Of a stretch of 64,000 bases of DNA, positions 54,190 to 62,339 are shown piece by piece (positions within the stretch are counted from its first letter, which is position 1; each line of letters begins with the position of its first letter). The notes beneath the pieces were generated by a model. The model did not search any database, had not been told where the DNA came from, and worked only from the letters and a program-made list of their open reading frames with translations. Origin of the DNA: Xanthobacter autotrophicus (GTDB lineage Bacteria > Pseudomonadota > Alphaproteobacteria > Rhizobiales > Xanthobacteraceae); assembly GCF_005871085.1 (NCBI RefSeq), contig NZ_VAUP01000035.1, forward strand, positions 62,001 to 126,000, written 5' to 3'. The position numbers were made by a program, and so were the translations under genes.

Positions 54190-55176
54190 ATGACCCTTCT
54201 TCGTCCTCGCCGGCTCGCCGCGCTGCTGGCCGGCGCCGCCGCGCTGCTCGGCGCCGATGTCGCGTCCGCCTACACGGTCTATGTGTCCAACGAGAAGGGC
54301 AATTCCATCAGCGTGATCGATTCCACCACGCTGGAGGTGAAGCAGACGGTGAAGGTGGGCCGGCGCCCGCGCGGCATCACCATGAGCCCGGACGGCAAGG
54401 CGGTCTATGTCTGCGCCAGCGACGACCACGCGGTGCAGGTGATCGACCCCGCGACCCTGAAGATCCTGCGCAAGCTGAAGTCCGGCCCCGATCCCGAGCT
54501 GTTCGCCCTGCATCCCACCGGCAACCCGCTCTATATCGCCAACGAGGACGACAACCAGGTCACCGTGCTCGACGTGGAGGCCAACAAGGTGATCGCCCAG
54601 GTGCCGGTGGGCACCGAGCCGGAGGGCATGGCGGTGAGTCCGGACGGGAACACGCTGGTGGCCACCTCCGAAACCACCAACATGGCCCATTTCATCGACA
54701 CCAAGACCAACAAGATCATCGGCAACGTGCTGGTGGACGCGCGCCCGCGCTTCGCCGAATTCACCGCCGACGGCAAGCGCCTGTGGGTGTCGGCGGAAGT
54801 GGGCGGCACGGTCTCGGTGATCGATCCGCAGACCCGCCAGATCATCAGGAAGATCGATTTCAAGATCCCCGGCGTGTCCAGGGAATCCATCCAGCCGGTG
54901 GGCATCCGCATCACCAAGGACGGCAAGCGCGCCTTCGTGGCGCTCGGCCCGGCCAACCGGGTGGCGGTGGTGAATGCCGAGACCTTCGAGGTGGAGAAAT
55001 ATCTCCTGGTGGGCCAGCGGGTGTGGCAGCTCGCCTTCACCCCCGACGAGAAGCTGCTGTTCACCACCAACGGCAATTCCAACGACGTGTCCGTCGTCGA
55101 CGTGCCCGATCTGAAGGTGGTGAAATCCATCAAGGTCGGCGGTGCCCCGTGGGGCGTTGTGGTCTCGCCCCAATAG
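54190..55176 (+). CDS. PQQ-dependent catabolism-associated beta-propeller protein
   Basis: A 328-residue exported protein. Signal peptide 1-26 ends ADVASA-YTV. It has YVTN-type repeats such as VIDSTTLEVKQTVKVGRRPRGITMSPDGKAVYVCASDDHAVQVIDPATLKI, about seven in all. This closer match to the PQQ-associated propeller family distinguishes it from the propeller at 50567. I chose the ATG at 54190; a TTG one codon earlier is possible, with GGGAGGA upstream. It lies 55 bp after the binding-protein gene. Confidence 0.9.
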   Translation: MTLLRPRRLAALLAGAAALLGADVASAYTVYVSNEKGNSISVIDSTTLEVKQTVKVGRRPRGITMSPDGKAVYVCASDDHAVQVIDPATLKILRKLKSGPDPELFALHPTGNPLYIANEDDNQVTVLDVEANKVIAQVPVGTEPEGMAVSPDGNTLVATSETTNMAHFIDTKTNKIIGNVLVDARPRFAEFTADGKRLWVSAEVGGTVSVIDPQTRQIIRKIDFKIPGVSRESIQPVGIRITKDGKRAFVALGPANRVAVVNAETFEVEKYLLVGQRVWQLAFTPDEKLLFTTNGNSNDVSVVDVPDLKVVKSIKVGGAPWGVVVSPQ

Positions 55177-55493
55177 GTGGCAGTCTTGCATGACGGCCTC
55201 AGCATGGACGCGGCCAGCCGAATGGTCACCAGACAAACGATTCAAAGCCATCGTCATGGCCGGCCTTGTGCCGGCCATCCACGCGGATCGGCCAGGCGCG
55301 ACCTCCCGAAGCGCAGTACTGGCGGCTCGGCGTGGATGCCCGGAACTCGGGTGTTCCCGAGTTCCGGCTCACCGAAGCCGAAGTCGGCAACGCCGCCTTC
55401 GGGCACAAGGCCGGGCATGACGGCCGGATTGGGGATGCGGACGCTGGCATATGTTCAGGCGTTCCTGTCTTCGCATGGCCCCGGAGAGGCGGC
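55177..55493. other. intergenic region filled by a dispersed repeat
   Basis: A 317-bp gap between the propeller and ATPase genes. Most of it is the palindromic element at 55252-55422. No coding frame is supported; the ATPase ribosome-binding site GGAGAGG lies at 55482-55488. Confidence 0.55.
55252..55422. repeat. rhizobial-type palindromic dispersed element (about 171 bp)
   Basis: Outer arms of 22 bases at 55252-55273 and 55401-55422 are inverted copies with about two mismatches. Inside, CATCCACGC (55276-55284) pairs with GCGTGGATG (55330-55338), and GGAACTCGGG (55342-55351) pairs perfectly with CCCGAGTTCC (55356-55365) around TGTT. The CGTCATGGCCGG and GGCGTGGATGCCCGG signatures are those of an abundant intergenic repeat in Bradyrhizobium/Azorhizobium-type genomes, recognised from memory. 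It lies inside the PQQ operon. Confidence 0.7.
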
Positions 55494-56294
55494 ATGAACC
55501 ATCAGGAAGCGCCGGCGCTGGAAATCCGCGCGGTCAGCCACGCCTTCGGCCCGAGGCGCGCCCTCGACGACGTGTCCCTGACCGTCCCGGCGGGGCGCTT
55601 CGTGGCGCTGCTCGGACCCAATGGCGCGGGCAAGACGACCTTGTTCTCGCTGGCGACGCGGCTTTACAGCACCCGCGAAGGCGCCGTGCGCATCTTCGGC
55701 CGCGACATCGCCACCAGCCCCTCCGCCGCGCTGGCGGAGCTGGGGGTGGTGTTCCAGAACCGAACGCTGGACCTCGACCTCACTGTCAACCAGAACCTTG
55801 CCTATCACGGCGCCCTGCACGGCCTTTCCGGCCGGCCGCTGAAGGCGCGCATCTCGGCGCTGCTGCATCTGGTGAGCCTTGCCGACCGCCTGAACGAGAA
55901 GGTGCGCACCCTTTCCGGCGGGCAGGCGCGGCGGGTGGAGATCGCCCGCGCCCTCATCCACCGACCCCGGCTACTGCTGCTGGACGAGGCAACGGTGGGC
56001 CTCGACCTTGCTTCCCGCGCCGCCATCGTGGACATCGTGCGCCGGCTGGTGGCCGAGGAAGGCCTCGCGGTGCTGTGGGCCACCCACATCTTCGACGAGG
56101 TACGCCCGGAGGACGACATCTACGTGCTCGACAAGGGCCGCATCATCGCCCATGGCACCGCCGGAGAAGTGGCCGGCGGCCATCTCGCGCCTGTCCGCCC
56201 CAAGGAGGAGACGCCGGTCCCCGAAGGCGCCACGGCATCGCTGGAAGCCGCCTTCCGCGCCATGACCGCCGCCCGCGCCGAGGATGCCGCATGA
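55494..56294 (+). CDS. ABC transporter ATPase of the PQQ-dependent alcohol dehydrogenase system
   Basis: A 266-residue ABC ATPase: Walker A GPNGAGKTT (about 41-49), Q-loop VVFQNRTLDLDLT, signature LSGGQARRVEIARAL, Walker B LLLDEATVGLDLAS and switch His WATHIFDEV. This matches the ATPase of PedABC-type clusters. The function is probably an exporter or a membrane-associated assembly step, with the ABC-2 permease that follows. The ATG at 55494 has GGAGAGG upstream. Its stop lies 10 bp before the permease start. Confidence 0.92.
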   Translation: MNHQEAPALEIRAVSHAFGPRRALDDVSLTVPAGRFVALLGPNGAGKTTLFSLATRLYSTREGAVRIFGRDIATSPSAALAELGVVFQNRTLDLDLTVNQNLAYHGALHGLSGRPLKARISALLHLVSLADRLNEKVRTLSGGQARRVEIARALIHRPRLLLLDEATVGLDLASRAAIVDIVRRLVAEEGLAVLWATHIFDEVRPEDDIYVLDKGRIIAHGTAGEVAGGHLAPVRPKEETPVPEGATASLEAAFRAMTAARAEDAA

Positions 56295-56304
56295 GGACGG
56301 CAGC

Positions 56305-57177
56305 ATGAGCGACACCGTATTGCCGCCACGCGTCCTCGCCCCGCCCGTCGCCCGCCCGCTCGGCTTGGCTGGCCACGCGGTATGCCTTGGCGGCATCGTG
56401 AACCGCGAGCTGCTGCGCTTCGTGCAGCAGAAGGAGCGTTTCCTCTCCGCTCTGGTGCGGCCTTTGGTGTGGCTGTTCATCTTCGCCGCCGGCTTCCGCA
56501 GCGTGCTGGGCGTGTCCATCATCCCGCCCTACGAGACCTATGTGCTCTACGAGGTCTATGTGACGCCGGGCCTCGCGGTGATGATCCAGCTGTTCAACGG
56601 CATGCAATCCTCCCTCTCCATGGTCTACGACCGGGAGGTTGGCTCCATGCGGGTGCTGCTCACCAGCCCGTTCCCGCGCTGGTATCTGCTGCTGTCGAAG
56701 CTGGTGGCCGGCGTGGTGGTGTCGCTGGCGCAGGTCTATGTGTTCCTCGCCATCGCCCTTCTGTGGGAGGTGGAGATGCCGCCCATGGGGTACCTCGCGG
56801 CGCTGCCGGCCTTCATCCTCACCGGGCTGATGCTGGGCTCCATCGGGCTGGTGATCTCCTCGCTGATCCGGCAGCTGGAGAATTTCGCCAGCGTGATGAA
56901 CTTCGTCATCTTCCCCATGTTCTTCGCCTCCTCCGCCCTCTACCCCCTGTGGCGGATCCGCGATGCGAGCGAGACGCTCTACCTGGTCTGCCTCATCAAC
57001 CCCTTCACCCATGCGGTGGAGCTGGTGCGCAACGCGCTCTATGGCGTGTTCGAGCCGGTCTCCTTCGCCGTCGTGCTCGGCACCACCATCGTCTTCTTCG
57101 CCCTCGCCGTCGTCGCCTATGATCCCGGGCGCGGCATCATGGGGCGGCGTGGCGGTCCCAAAGGAGAAGCCGCGTGA
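56305..57177 (+). CDS. ABC-2-type permease of the PQQ-dependent alcohol dehydrogenase system (PedC-like)
   Basis: A 290-residue ABC-2 permease with six membrane helices. It starts with a cytoplasmic 40 residues and ends FEPVSFAVVLGTTIVFFALAVVAYDPGRGIM. Family pattern LFNGMQSSLSMVYDREVGSMRVLLTSPFPRWYLLLSKLVAG is the ABC-2 core. The ATG at 56305 is preceded by GAGGACGG; an ATG seven codons earlier is possible. Its stop overlaps the start of the next gene. Confidence 0.9.
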   Translation: MSDTVLPPRVLAPPVARPLGLAGHAVCLGGIVNRELLRFVQQKERFLSALVRPLVWLFIFAAGFRSVLGVSIIPPYETYVLYEVYVTPGLAVMIQLFNGMQSSLSMVYDREVGSMRVLLTSPFPRWYLLLSKLVAGVVVSLAQVYVFLAIALLWEVEMPPMGYLAALPAFILTGLMLGSIGLVISSLIRQLENFASVMNFVIFPMFFASSALYPLWRIRDASETLYLVCLINPFTHAVELVRNALYGVFEPVSFAVVLGTTIVFFALAVVAYDPGRGIMGRRGGPKGEAA

Positions 57178-57812
57178 TGCGCTCCATTTCGCTCCCCCTC
57201 ATCGCCGCCGGCCTGCTTCTGGCCGCCTCCCTGCCGGCGCTGGCCCAGCCCAAGGCCGATCCGGACTGGCCGTGCATCCAGCGCAAGGCGCCAGAGATCG
57301 ACCTGGCCCAGGTGTGGAACGGGCCGGACCCGGCCACCGCCGGCAAATGGACCGACGATCAGGAGGCTGCCACCGTCGCCCAGAGGATCGCCTCCCGCCG
57401 CACCCCGATGGACGAGGTGGACGTGGTGCTGGAGCTGTTCGCGCGGGAGGCGGGCCCCGAGGCCAACACAAGGCTGCTGCGGGTGATGGCGGGCACCTAC
57501 GAGATCATCAACACCGAGCGCGGCCGCATCATGCACGGCATTACGCGCTATGCCCGCGGCCAGCAGCGCCTCGCCGACCGCATCCGCGAGGAGGGCGAGA
57601 AGCTGAGCCAGGCGAGGGCAAATGCCGTAGTGACCAACGTCCCCGCCGAGAGCGCCGAGACCAAGACCCTGGACGAGCAATTGACCTGGGATGCCCGCAT
57701 CTTCGACGAGCGGGCGCGCTCCCTCACCTATGTGTGCGAGATGCCGGTGCTGCTGGAGCAACGGGCCTATGAGATCGGCCAGCGCATCGCCGCGCGCATG
57801 AAGGGCGGGTGA
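57177..57812 (+). CDS. exported protein of unknown function in the PQQ operon
   Basis: A 211-residue secreted protein. Signal peptide 1-24 ends LPALA-QPK. The mature part is mostly helical, with a charged middle (LRVMAGTYEIINTERGRIMHGITRYARGQQRLADRIREEGEKLSQARANAVV) that looks coiled-coil, and two Cys (WPCIQ near 33 and YVCEMP near 186) that could form a disulphide. I do not recognise a family name, but its place as the last gene of the PQQ ABC operon (overlapping the permease stop) suggests a periplasmic partner of that system. Confidence 0.75.
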   Translation: MRSISLPLIAAGLLLAASLPALAQPKADPDWPCIQRKAPEIDLAQVWNGPDPATAGKWTDDQEAATVAQRIASRRTPMDEVDVVLELFAREAGPEANTRLLRVMAGTYEIINTERGRIMHGITRYARGQQRLADRIREEGEKLSQARANAVVTNVPAESAETKTLDEQLTWDARIFDERARSLTYVCEMPVLLEQRAYEIGQRIAARMKGG

Positions 57813-57935
57813 GGGACGGCCCCGGTCCTTGACCGGCGCCGCCCGGGCTGAAACTTGGCACCGCTCAAGCGCCGGGCGGGCCAGAGCCTTTCCGCTCGCC
57901 TTGGCTCACGGAAATCGCTCCAGACCTGGCGTTAA

Positions 57936-57984
57936 CGCGTTTTTTTCACGCGAACCGGTGTCCACTTCGCTCGAAAACGCTCTA
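57936..57984 (-). repeat. dispersed rhizobial-type repeat, copy B
   Basis: On the minus strand it reads TAGAGCGTTTTCGAGCGAAG, then GGACACCGGTTCGCGTGA and a poly-A/CGCG end, matching copy A at 39585-39623. Its leftmost TAG (minus strand) at 57982-57984 is the stop codon of hpt. A CGCG/CGCG stem around a T-run gives it terminator-like character. Confidence 0.65.
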
Positions 57985-58518
57985 CCCCAGCCCCTTGATG
58001 TGCCCGATGAAGGGCAGTTGGCGGAAGGCGTGGGCCACGTCCATGCCGTAGCCGACCACGAACACGTCGGGGCAGGTGAAGCCCACGAAGTCGGGATCGA
58101 TCTGCACCGCGCGCTTGCCGGGCTTCTCCAGCAGCACGCACACCAGCACCCGCCGCGCGCCCCGCGCCATCAACAGGTCCTTGGCGAAGGCCAGGGTGCG
58201 GCCCGATTCGAGGATGTCGTCGATGAGCAGCACGTCGCGGTCGCGCACGTCGCTCTGCACGTCCCGCAGGATCTCCACCTGGCCGGAGGAGACCGTGGCC
58301 TCGCGGTAGGAGGACACGTGCATGAACTCCACCTCGGGTTCGAGGCCGGAGGTATGCAGCGCGCGCAGCAAATCGGCGGCGAACATGAAGGAGCCCTTCA
58401 GCACCGCGACGGCGAGCAGGCGCTCCGGATTGGTGGCGGCGATCTCGACCGCGAGGGAGTGGTTGCGGGCGGCGATGCGGTTCTCGTCGTAGAGAACGGT
58501 GACGTTGGGCAGGGTCAT
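57982..58518 (-). CDS. hpt: hypoxanthine phosphoribosyltransferase
   Basis: Salvages hypoxanthine (and often guanine) to IMP/GMP using PRPP. The 178-residue protein shows AVLKGSFMFAADLLRAL, the PRPP-binding loop VLLIDDILESGRTL (about 102-115), the flexible segment SSYREATVSSG and the C-terminal FVVGYGMDVAHAFRQLPFIGHI. The start at 58518 has GAGGAAC; a longer frame adds five residues. Its stop codon is provided by the dispersed repeat. It diverges from ftsE. Confidence 0.95.
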   Translation of the reverse strand: MTLPNVTVLYDENRIAARNHSLAVEIAATNPERLLAVAVLKGSFMFAADLLRALHTSGLEPEVEFMHVSSYREATVSSGQVEILRDVQSDVRDRDVLLIDDILESGRTLAFAKDLLMARGARRVLVCVLLEKPGKRAVQIDPDFVGFTCPDVFVVGYGMDVAHAFRQLPFIGHIKGLG

Positions 58519-58785
58519 GGTTCCTCGTCGCAAGATGCGCGAGCATGGGCCTTATGGACCGGGGCGTCCACCCGGACGATGGGGCGCGCCTTGGCGCGGG
58601 CTGTCGCGGACGGCAGGCCCGTACCTGGAAGCACTGGCAGCCCTCCTCCGCGCGCGGGAGTGGGGCGACGCTCGGATCATCGTCCGGGTCCCCAACACCC
58701 ACAGTCCCGGCCGGTGGCGGGGCGCCGCGCTTCGTTTATGTTGGGGCTTCATGCGTCACTGGCGATTCGCGGGAAGGAAGGGGCG

Positions 58786-59445
58786 TTGGTCCGGTTCGAG
58801 AATGTCGGCCTGAGATACGGGATGGGACAGGAAGTGCTGAAGGACGTGTCCTTCGGCATCCAGCCCAATTCGTTCCAGTTTCTCACCGGCCCCTCGGGCG
58901 CCGGCAAGACCACCCTCATGCGCCTCTTGTTCCTGTCGCTGAAGCCCACGCGCGGTCTCATCACCCTGTTCGGGCGGGACGTCTCCTCCCTCGATCCGGA
59001 CGAGGTGGCGGTGCTGCGCCGGCGCATCGGCATCGTGTTCCAGGATTTCCGCCTGCTGGATCACCTCACCACCTACGAGAATGTCTCGCTGCCCCTGCGT
59101 GTGCTGGGCAAAGAGGAGGCCAGCTACCGCGCCGAGGTGACCGAACTGCTCGGCTGGGTCGGCCTCGGCGACCGCATGCATGTGCTGCCGCCCATCCTCT
59201 CCGGCGGCGAGAAGCAGCGCGCCGCCATCGCCCGCGCCCTCATCGGCCGACCGGAATTCCTGCTCGCCGACGAGCCCACGGGCAATGTGGACCCCACCCT
59301 TGCCCGCCGGCTGCTGCGCCTGTTCATCGAACTCAACAAGTCCGGCACGTCGGTGCTGCTGGCCACCCATGACATCGCGCTCATGGACCAGTACGACGCC
59401 CGCCGCCTCGTGATCGCCGACGGGCGCCTCTATGTCTACGAATGA
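58786..59445 (+). CDS. ftsE: cell division ATP-binding protein FtsE
   Basis: ABC-type ATPase of the FtsEX complex, which activates periplasmic septal amidases during division. The 219-residue protein has Walker A GPSGAGKTT (about 34-42), signature LSGGEKQR, Walker B LLADEPTGNVD and switch His LATHD. The start is a TTG at 58786, preceded by GGAAGGAAGGGG; an ATG 16 codons upstream (58738) has no conserved extension. It overlaps ftsX by 14 bases. Confidence 0.94.
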   Translation: MVRFENVGLRYGMGQEVLKDVSFGIQPNSFQFLTGPSGAGKTTLMRLLFLSLKPTRGLITLFGRDVSSLDPDEVAVLRRRIGIVFQDFRLLDHLTTYENVSLPLRVLGKEEASYRAEVTELLGWVGLGDRMHVLPPILSGGEKQRAAIARALIGRPEFLLADEPTGNVDPTLARRLLRLFIELNKSGTSVLLATHDIALMDQYDARRLVIADGRLYVYE

Positions 59446-60445
59446 CGCCCACTCCGCCGGCAAGACGCCGGCCTCCGCCGTGCCGGGCGATACGGCACGG
59501 GAGGCCAAGGCAACCGCGGCAAAAACCGGCCCCAAGCCCCGGCCCGAAAAGGCGCGCCAGCCCACCTCCATCGTGCCGTCCTCCACCATTGCCGGGCGCG
59601 CGCTGGTGGCGGTGGTGGCCATCATGACCTTCCTCGCCGCCATCACCATCGGCTCGGCTGTCGCTGTGCGCGGCACCGCCAGCCAGTGGCGCTCGGATGT
59701 GACGCGGGAAGTCACCATCCAGGTCCGCGCCGGTGACAAGGCCACCACCGACGCCCAGGTGCAGGCCGCCGCCGACATCGCCCGCAAAACCCCCGGCATC
59801 GCCGACGCCCACATCCTCACCGGCGAGGAGACCGCCCGCCTCTTGGAGCCGTGGCTGGGCTCCGGCCTCGACCTCAACGACCTGCCGGTACCCCGCGTGG
59901 TGGTGCTGCGCCTCGACGGCGCGGGCACCGCCGACCTCGCCCGGCTGAAGCGCACCCTCACCGACAAGATCCCCACCGCCTCCCTGGACGATCATCGCGG
60001 CTGGTCGCGGCGTCTCGTGGCGGTGACCGACGCGGTGATGCTCATCGGCGTGGTGATGCTGGTGCTGGTGGGGCTTGCCACCGTGCTCTCGGTGGTGTTC
60101 GCCACCCGCGCGGCGGTGGCCACCAACCGGGCGGTGGTGGAGGTGCTGCATTTCGTCGGCGCGCGGGACGGCTTCATTGCCGCCCAGTTCCAGCGCCATT
60201 TCCTGAAGATCGGCACCCAGGGCGGGCTCATCGGCGGCCTCGCCGCGACGGCGCTGTTCGGCGCCATTGCGGCTCTGCCCCAGCTTGGCCTCGGCGGCGA
60301 TCCGGAATTGCCCACGGTGGTGAGCTGGCTCAATCCCGGCCCGTGGGGCTTCCTCGGCATCGCGGTGGCGGTGGCGGTGGTGGCGCTGGCAACCGCCCTT
60401 ACCTCCCGCGTCACCGTTTACCGGACATTGAGGACGATCCAGTGA
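59432..60445 (+). CDS. ftsX: cell division protein FtsX
   Basis: Membrane partner of FtsE. The 337-residue protein has a long Ala/Lys/Pro-rich cytoplasmic N-terminus (1-50), TM1 (about 55-78), a large periplasmic domain (80-198), and three further helices (about 203-227, 251-277 and 302-326). The N-terminal extension is typical of alphaproteobacterial FtsX. It overlaps ftsE by 14 bases. Confidence 0.92.
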   Translation: MSTNDAHSAGKTPASAVPGDTAREAKATAAKTGPKPRPEKARQPTSIVPSSTIAGRALVAVVAIMTFLAAITIGSAVAVRGTASQWRSDVTREVTIQVRAGDKATTDAQVQAAADIARKTPGIADAHILTGEETARLLEPWLGSGLDLNDLPVPRVVVLRLDGAGTADLARLKRTLTDKIPTASLDDHRGWSRRLVAVTDAVMLIGVVMLVLVGLATVLSVVFATRAAVATNRAVVEVLHFVGARDGFIAAQFQRHFLKIGTQGGLIGGLAATALFGAIAALPQLGLGGDPELPTVVSWLNPGPWGFLGIAVAVAVVALATALTSRVTVYRTLRTIQ

Positions 60446-60479
60446 AATCCGGCCGGCGGGAGCGGGGCGGACCGATGAA

Positions 60480-61349
60480 ATGCGGTTTTCCTCGCCTCCG
60501 CCGCATTCCACCGGCATTCTCGGTTCCATGACCATGTCCAACACCGAGCGCAGGACGGTGCGGCGGAGCAAGCCCGCGACAGGAAGGGCGAGCACGCGGG
60601 AGCGCCCCCCGGGCCGCCCGCACAGCCTTCTGCGCCGGCTCGTCGTCGCCCTGGTGCTGCTGACGGGCCTCGCCGGCGTGGCGGGCGCGGCTGGATTCCT
60701 GGCCTTCACCGCGCAGATCGCCGCCCGCGAGCCGGCGGCGGTGCGCTCCGCCGATGCCATCGTGGTGCTCACCGGCGGCCCGTCGCGCATCGTGGATGCG
60801 GTGGGCCTGCTGGCGGACGGACGCGGGCGCCGTCTCCTCATCACCGGCGTCAATCCCGCCACGACTTCCGACGAAATGCGCCGCGCCCTGCCGGATGTGG
60901 AGCACCTGCTCGGCTGCTGCATCGATCTCGGCCACAAGGCGCTGAACACCCGCGGCAACGCGCTGGAGGCGGCGGAATGGGCGCGCGAGAAGCGGTTCCG
61001 CTCGCTGGTGGTGGTCACCTCCTCCTGGCACATGCCCCGCGCCATGATGGAGTTGGGCCGCGCGCTGCCGGACGTGGATCTGGTGTCCTACCCCGTGGTC
61101 ACCACCCGCACCCAGCCGGAAAGCTGGTGGAGCGATCCCGGCACCCTCAAGCTGCTGGTGAAGGAATACCTGAAGTTCATCATGGCCACGGTGAAGATCC
61201 GTCCGGCCCAGGCGGTGGCCGGCGCTGGAGAGGCTCCGCGTCCCGCGCCGCCCGCCACGGTCGCCCCGGCCGCGCTCAAGCTGGACCCGAGGCCCCTGCC
61301 CACCACCGGCGCCGCCTTGCGGCCTGCGGAGGCCCGTCTTTCACCCTGA
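60480..61349 (+). CDS. DUF218 (YdcF/ElyC-like) membrane-anchored protein
   Basis: A 289-residue protein with one N-terminal membrane anchor (about 55-77) and a periplasmic DUF218 domain (90-235): ADAIVVLTGGPSRIVDAVGLLADGRGRRLLITGV, LGHKALNTRGNALEAAEWAREKRFRSLVVVTSSWHMPRAMMELGRALP. The domain is linked in E. coli (ElyC/SanA) to envelope integrity. The C-terminal tail (245-289) is Ala/Pro-rich. The start is uncertain; an internal ATG at 60528 (MTMSN) is an alternative. It follows ftsX by 34 bp, possibly in the same operon. Confidence 0.85.
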   Translation: MRFSSPPPHSTGILGSMTMSNTERRTVRRSKPATGRASTRERPPGRPHSLLRRLVVALVLLTGLAGVAGAAGFLAFTAQIAAREPAAVRSADAIVVLTGGPSRIVDAVGLLADGRGRRLLITGVNPATTSDEMRRALPDVEHLLGCCIDLGHKALNTRGNALEAAEWAREKRFRSLVVVTSSWHMPRAMMELGRALPDVDLVSYPVVTTRTQPESWWSDPGTLKLLVKEYLKFIMATVKIRPAQAVAGAGEAPRPAPPATVAPAALKLDPRPLPTTGAALRPAEARLSP

Positions 61350-61484
61350 CCGCTCGCTCCGCTCTTGAGTTTGGACGCGGGATCGCCGATCAGGTGGCCG
61401 CGCCCTGCAAGATCCGTCGCCGACATCCGTCGCCCGACGGCCCGCAGGCTCAGCTGAAACGGACCCAAGCGACTGGAGACCCTC

Positions 61485-62306
61485 GTGACCGGCGTCCTCA
61501 CGGCCTTCCGCTCGCTCCTCTTCCAGGTCGCGTTCTACGGGATAACGACCCTCTATCTTATCGTCCTGATGCCCCTGATCCCGCTTCTGCCGCGTCGGGT
61601 GCTCTGGCGGTTCGGCGCGTTGTTGTGGGTGGCCACCAATCGCGTGCTGCTGCGGGTGCTGGTGGGCATCCGCGCCGAGTTTCGAGGGCTGGAGCGCATC
61701 CCGCAGGGGCCATTGCTGATTGCCGCCAAGCACCAGTCGGCGTGGGAGACGTTCGCGCTGTTGCCGCTGTTCCGCGACCCCGCCTTCATCCTGAAGCAGG
61801 AACTGATGCGCATCCCCGTGTTCGGATGGCTCGCCGCGAAGCTGCGCATGATCCCCATCGACCGCCAGGGCGGCGCGGCCGCGCTCAAGGTCATGACGCG
61901 CCGGGCCCAGGCCGACATGGCCGCGGGCCGGCAGATCCTGATCTTTCCGGAAGGCACGCGGCGCCCACCCGGCGCGCCGCCGGACTACAAGCTCGGCGTC
62001 TCCTACCTCTATTCCACCCTGAAAGTGCCGTGCCTGCCCGTCGCCCTCAATTCCGGGCTCTGCTGGCCGCGCCGGGCCTTCATCCTGCGGCCCGGCACCA
62101 TCCTGGTGGAAGTGCTGGAGCCGATCCCCCCTGGCCTCAGCCGCGCCACCTTCATGGCGCGCCTGGAACACGACATCGAAACGGCCAGCGATCGCCTCCT
62201 GCTGGAAGGGTTGAATGACCTGGGTACGGCAGCTCCCGCCGACATCCGGCGACCCGCCGGAACCACCGCTGATCCCCGTTTTCCACCGCCTGTGGAAAAC
62301 TCTTGA
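61485..62306 (+). CDS. plsC: 1-acyl-sn-glycerol-3-phosphate acyltransferase
   Basis: Makes phosphatidic acid from lysophosphatidic acid in the inner membrane. The 273-residue protein has an N-terminal membrane helix (about 10-35), the acceptor/active site KHQSAWE (His83), glycerol-3-phosphate site FPEGTR (154-159), and KVPCLPVALNSGLCW. The catalytic motif is HX4E, not the canonical HX4D (Glu88), as seen in many Hyphomicrobiales as I recall. The start is a GTG at 61485 with GGAGAC upstream. Confidence 0.9.
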   Translation: MTGVLTAFRSLLFQVAFYGITTLYLIVLMPLIPLLPRRVLWRFGALLWVATNRVLLRVLVGIRAEFRGLERIPQGPLLIAAKHQSAWETFALLPLFRDPAFILKQELMRIPVFGWLAAKLRMIPIDRQGGAAALKVMTRRAQADMAAGRQILIFPEGTRRPPGAPPDYKLGVSYLYSTLKVPCLPVALNSGLCWPRRAFILRPGTILVEVLEPIPPGLSRATFMARLEHDIETASDRLLLEGLNDLGTAAPADIRRPAGTTADPRFPPPVENS

Positions 62307-62339
62307 TCGAGGCCCGGATATCGTTCTAGTTTCGTTCTC

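Noticed and set aside
57829-58785. long 5' extension of ftsE
   Set aside because: It runs antisense through hpt, is Gly/His-rich, and FtsE proteins begin at VRFENVGLRYG; a strong ribosome-binding site precedes the TTG at 58786.
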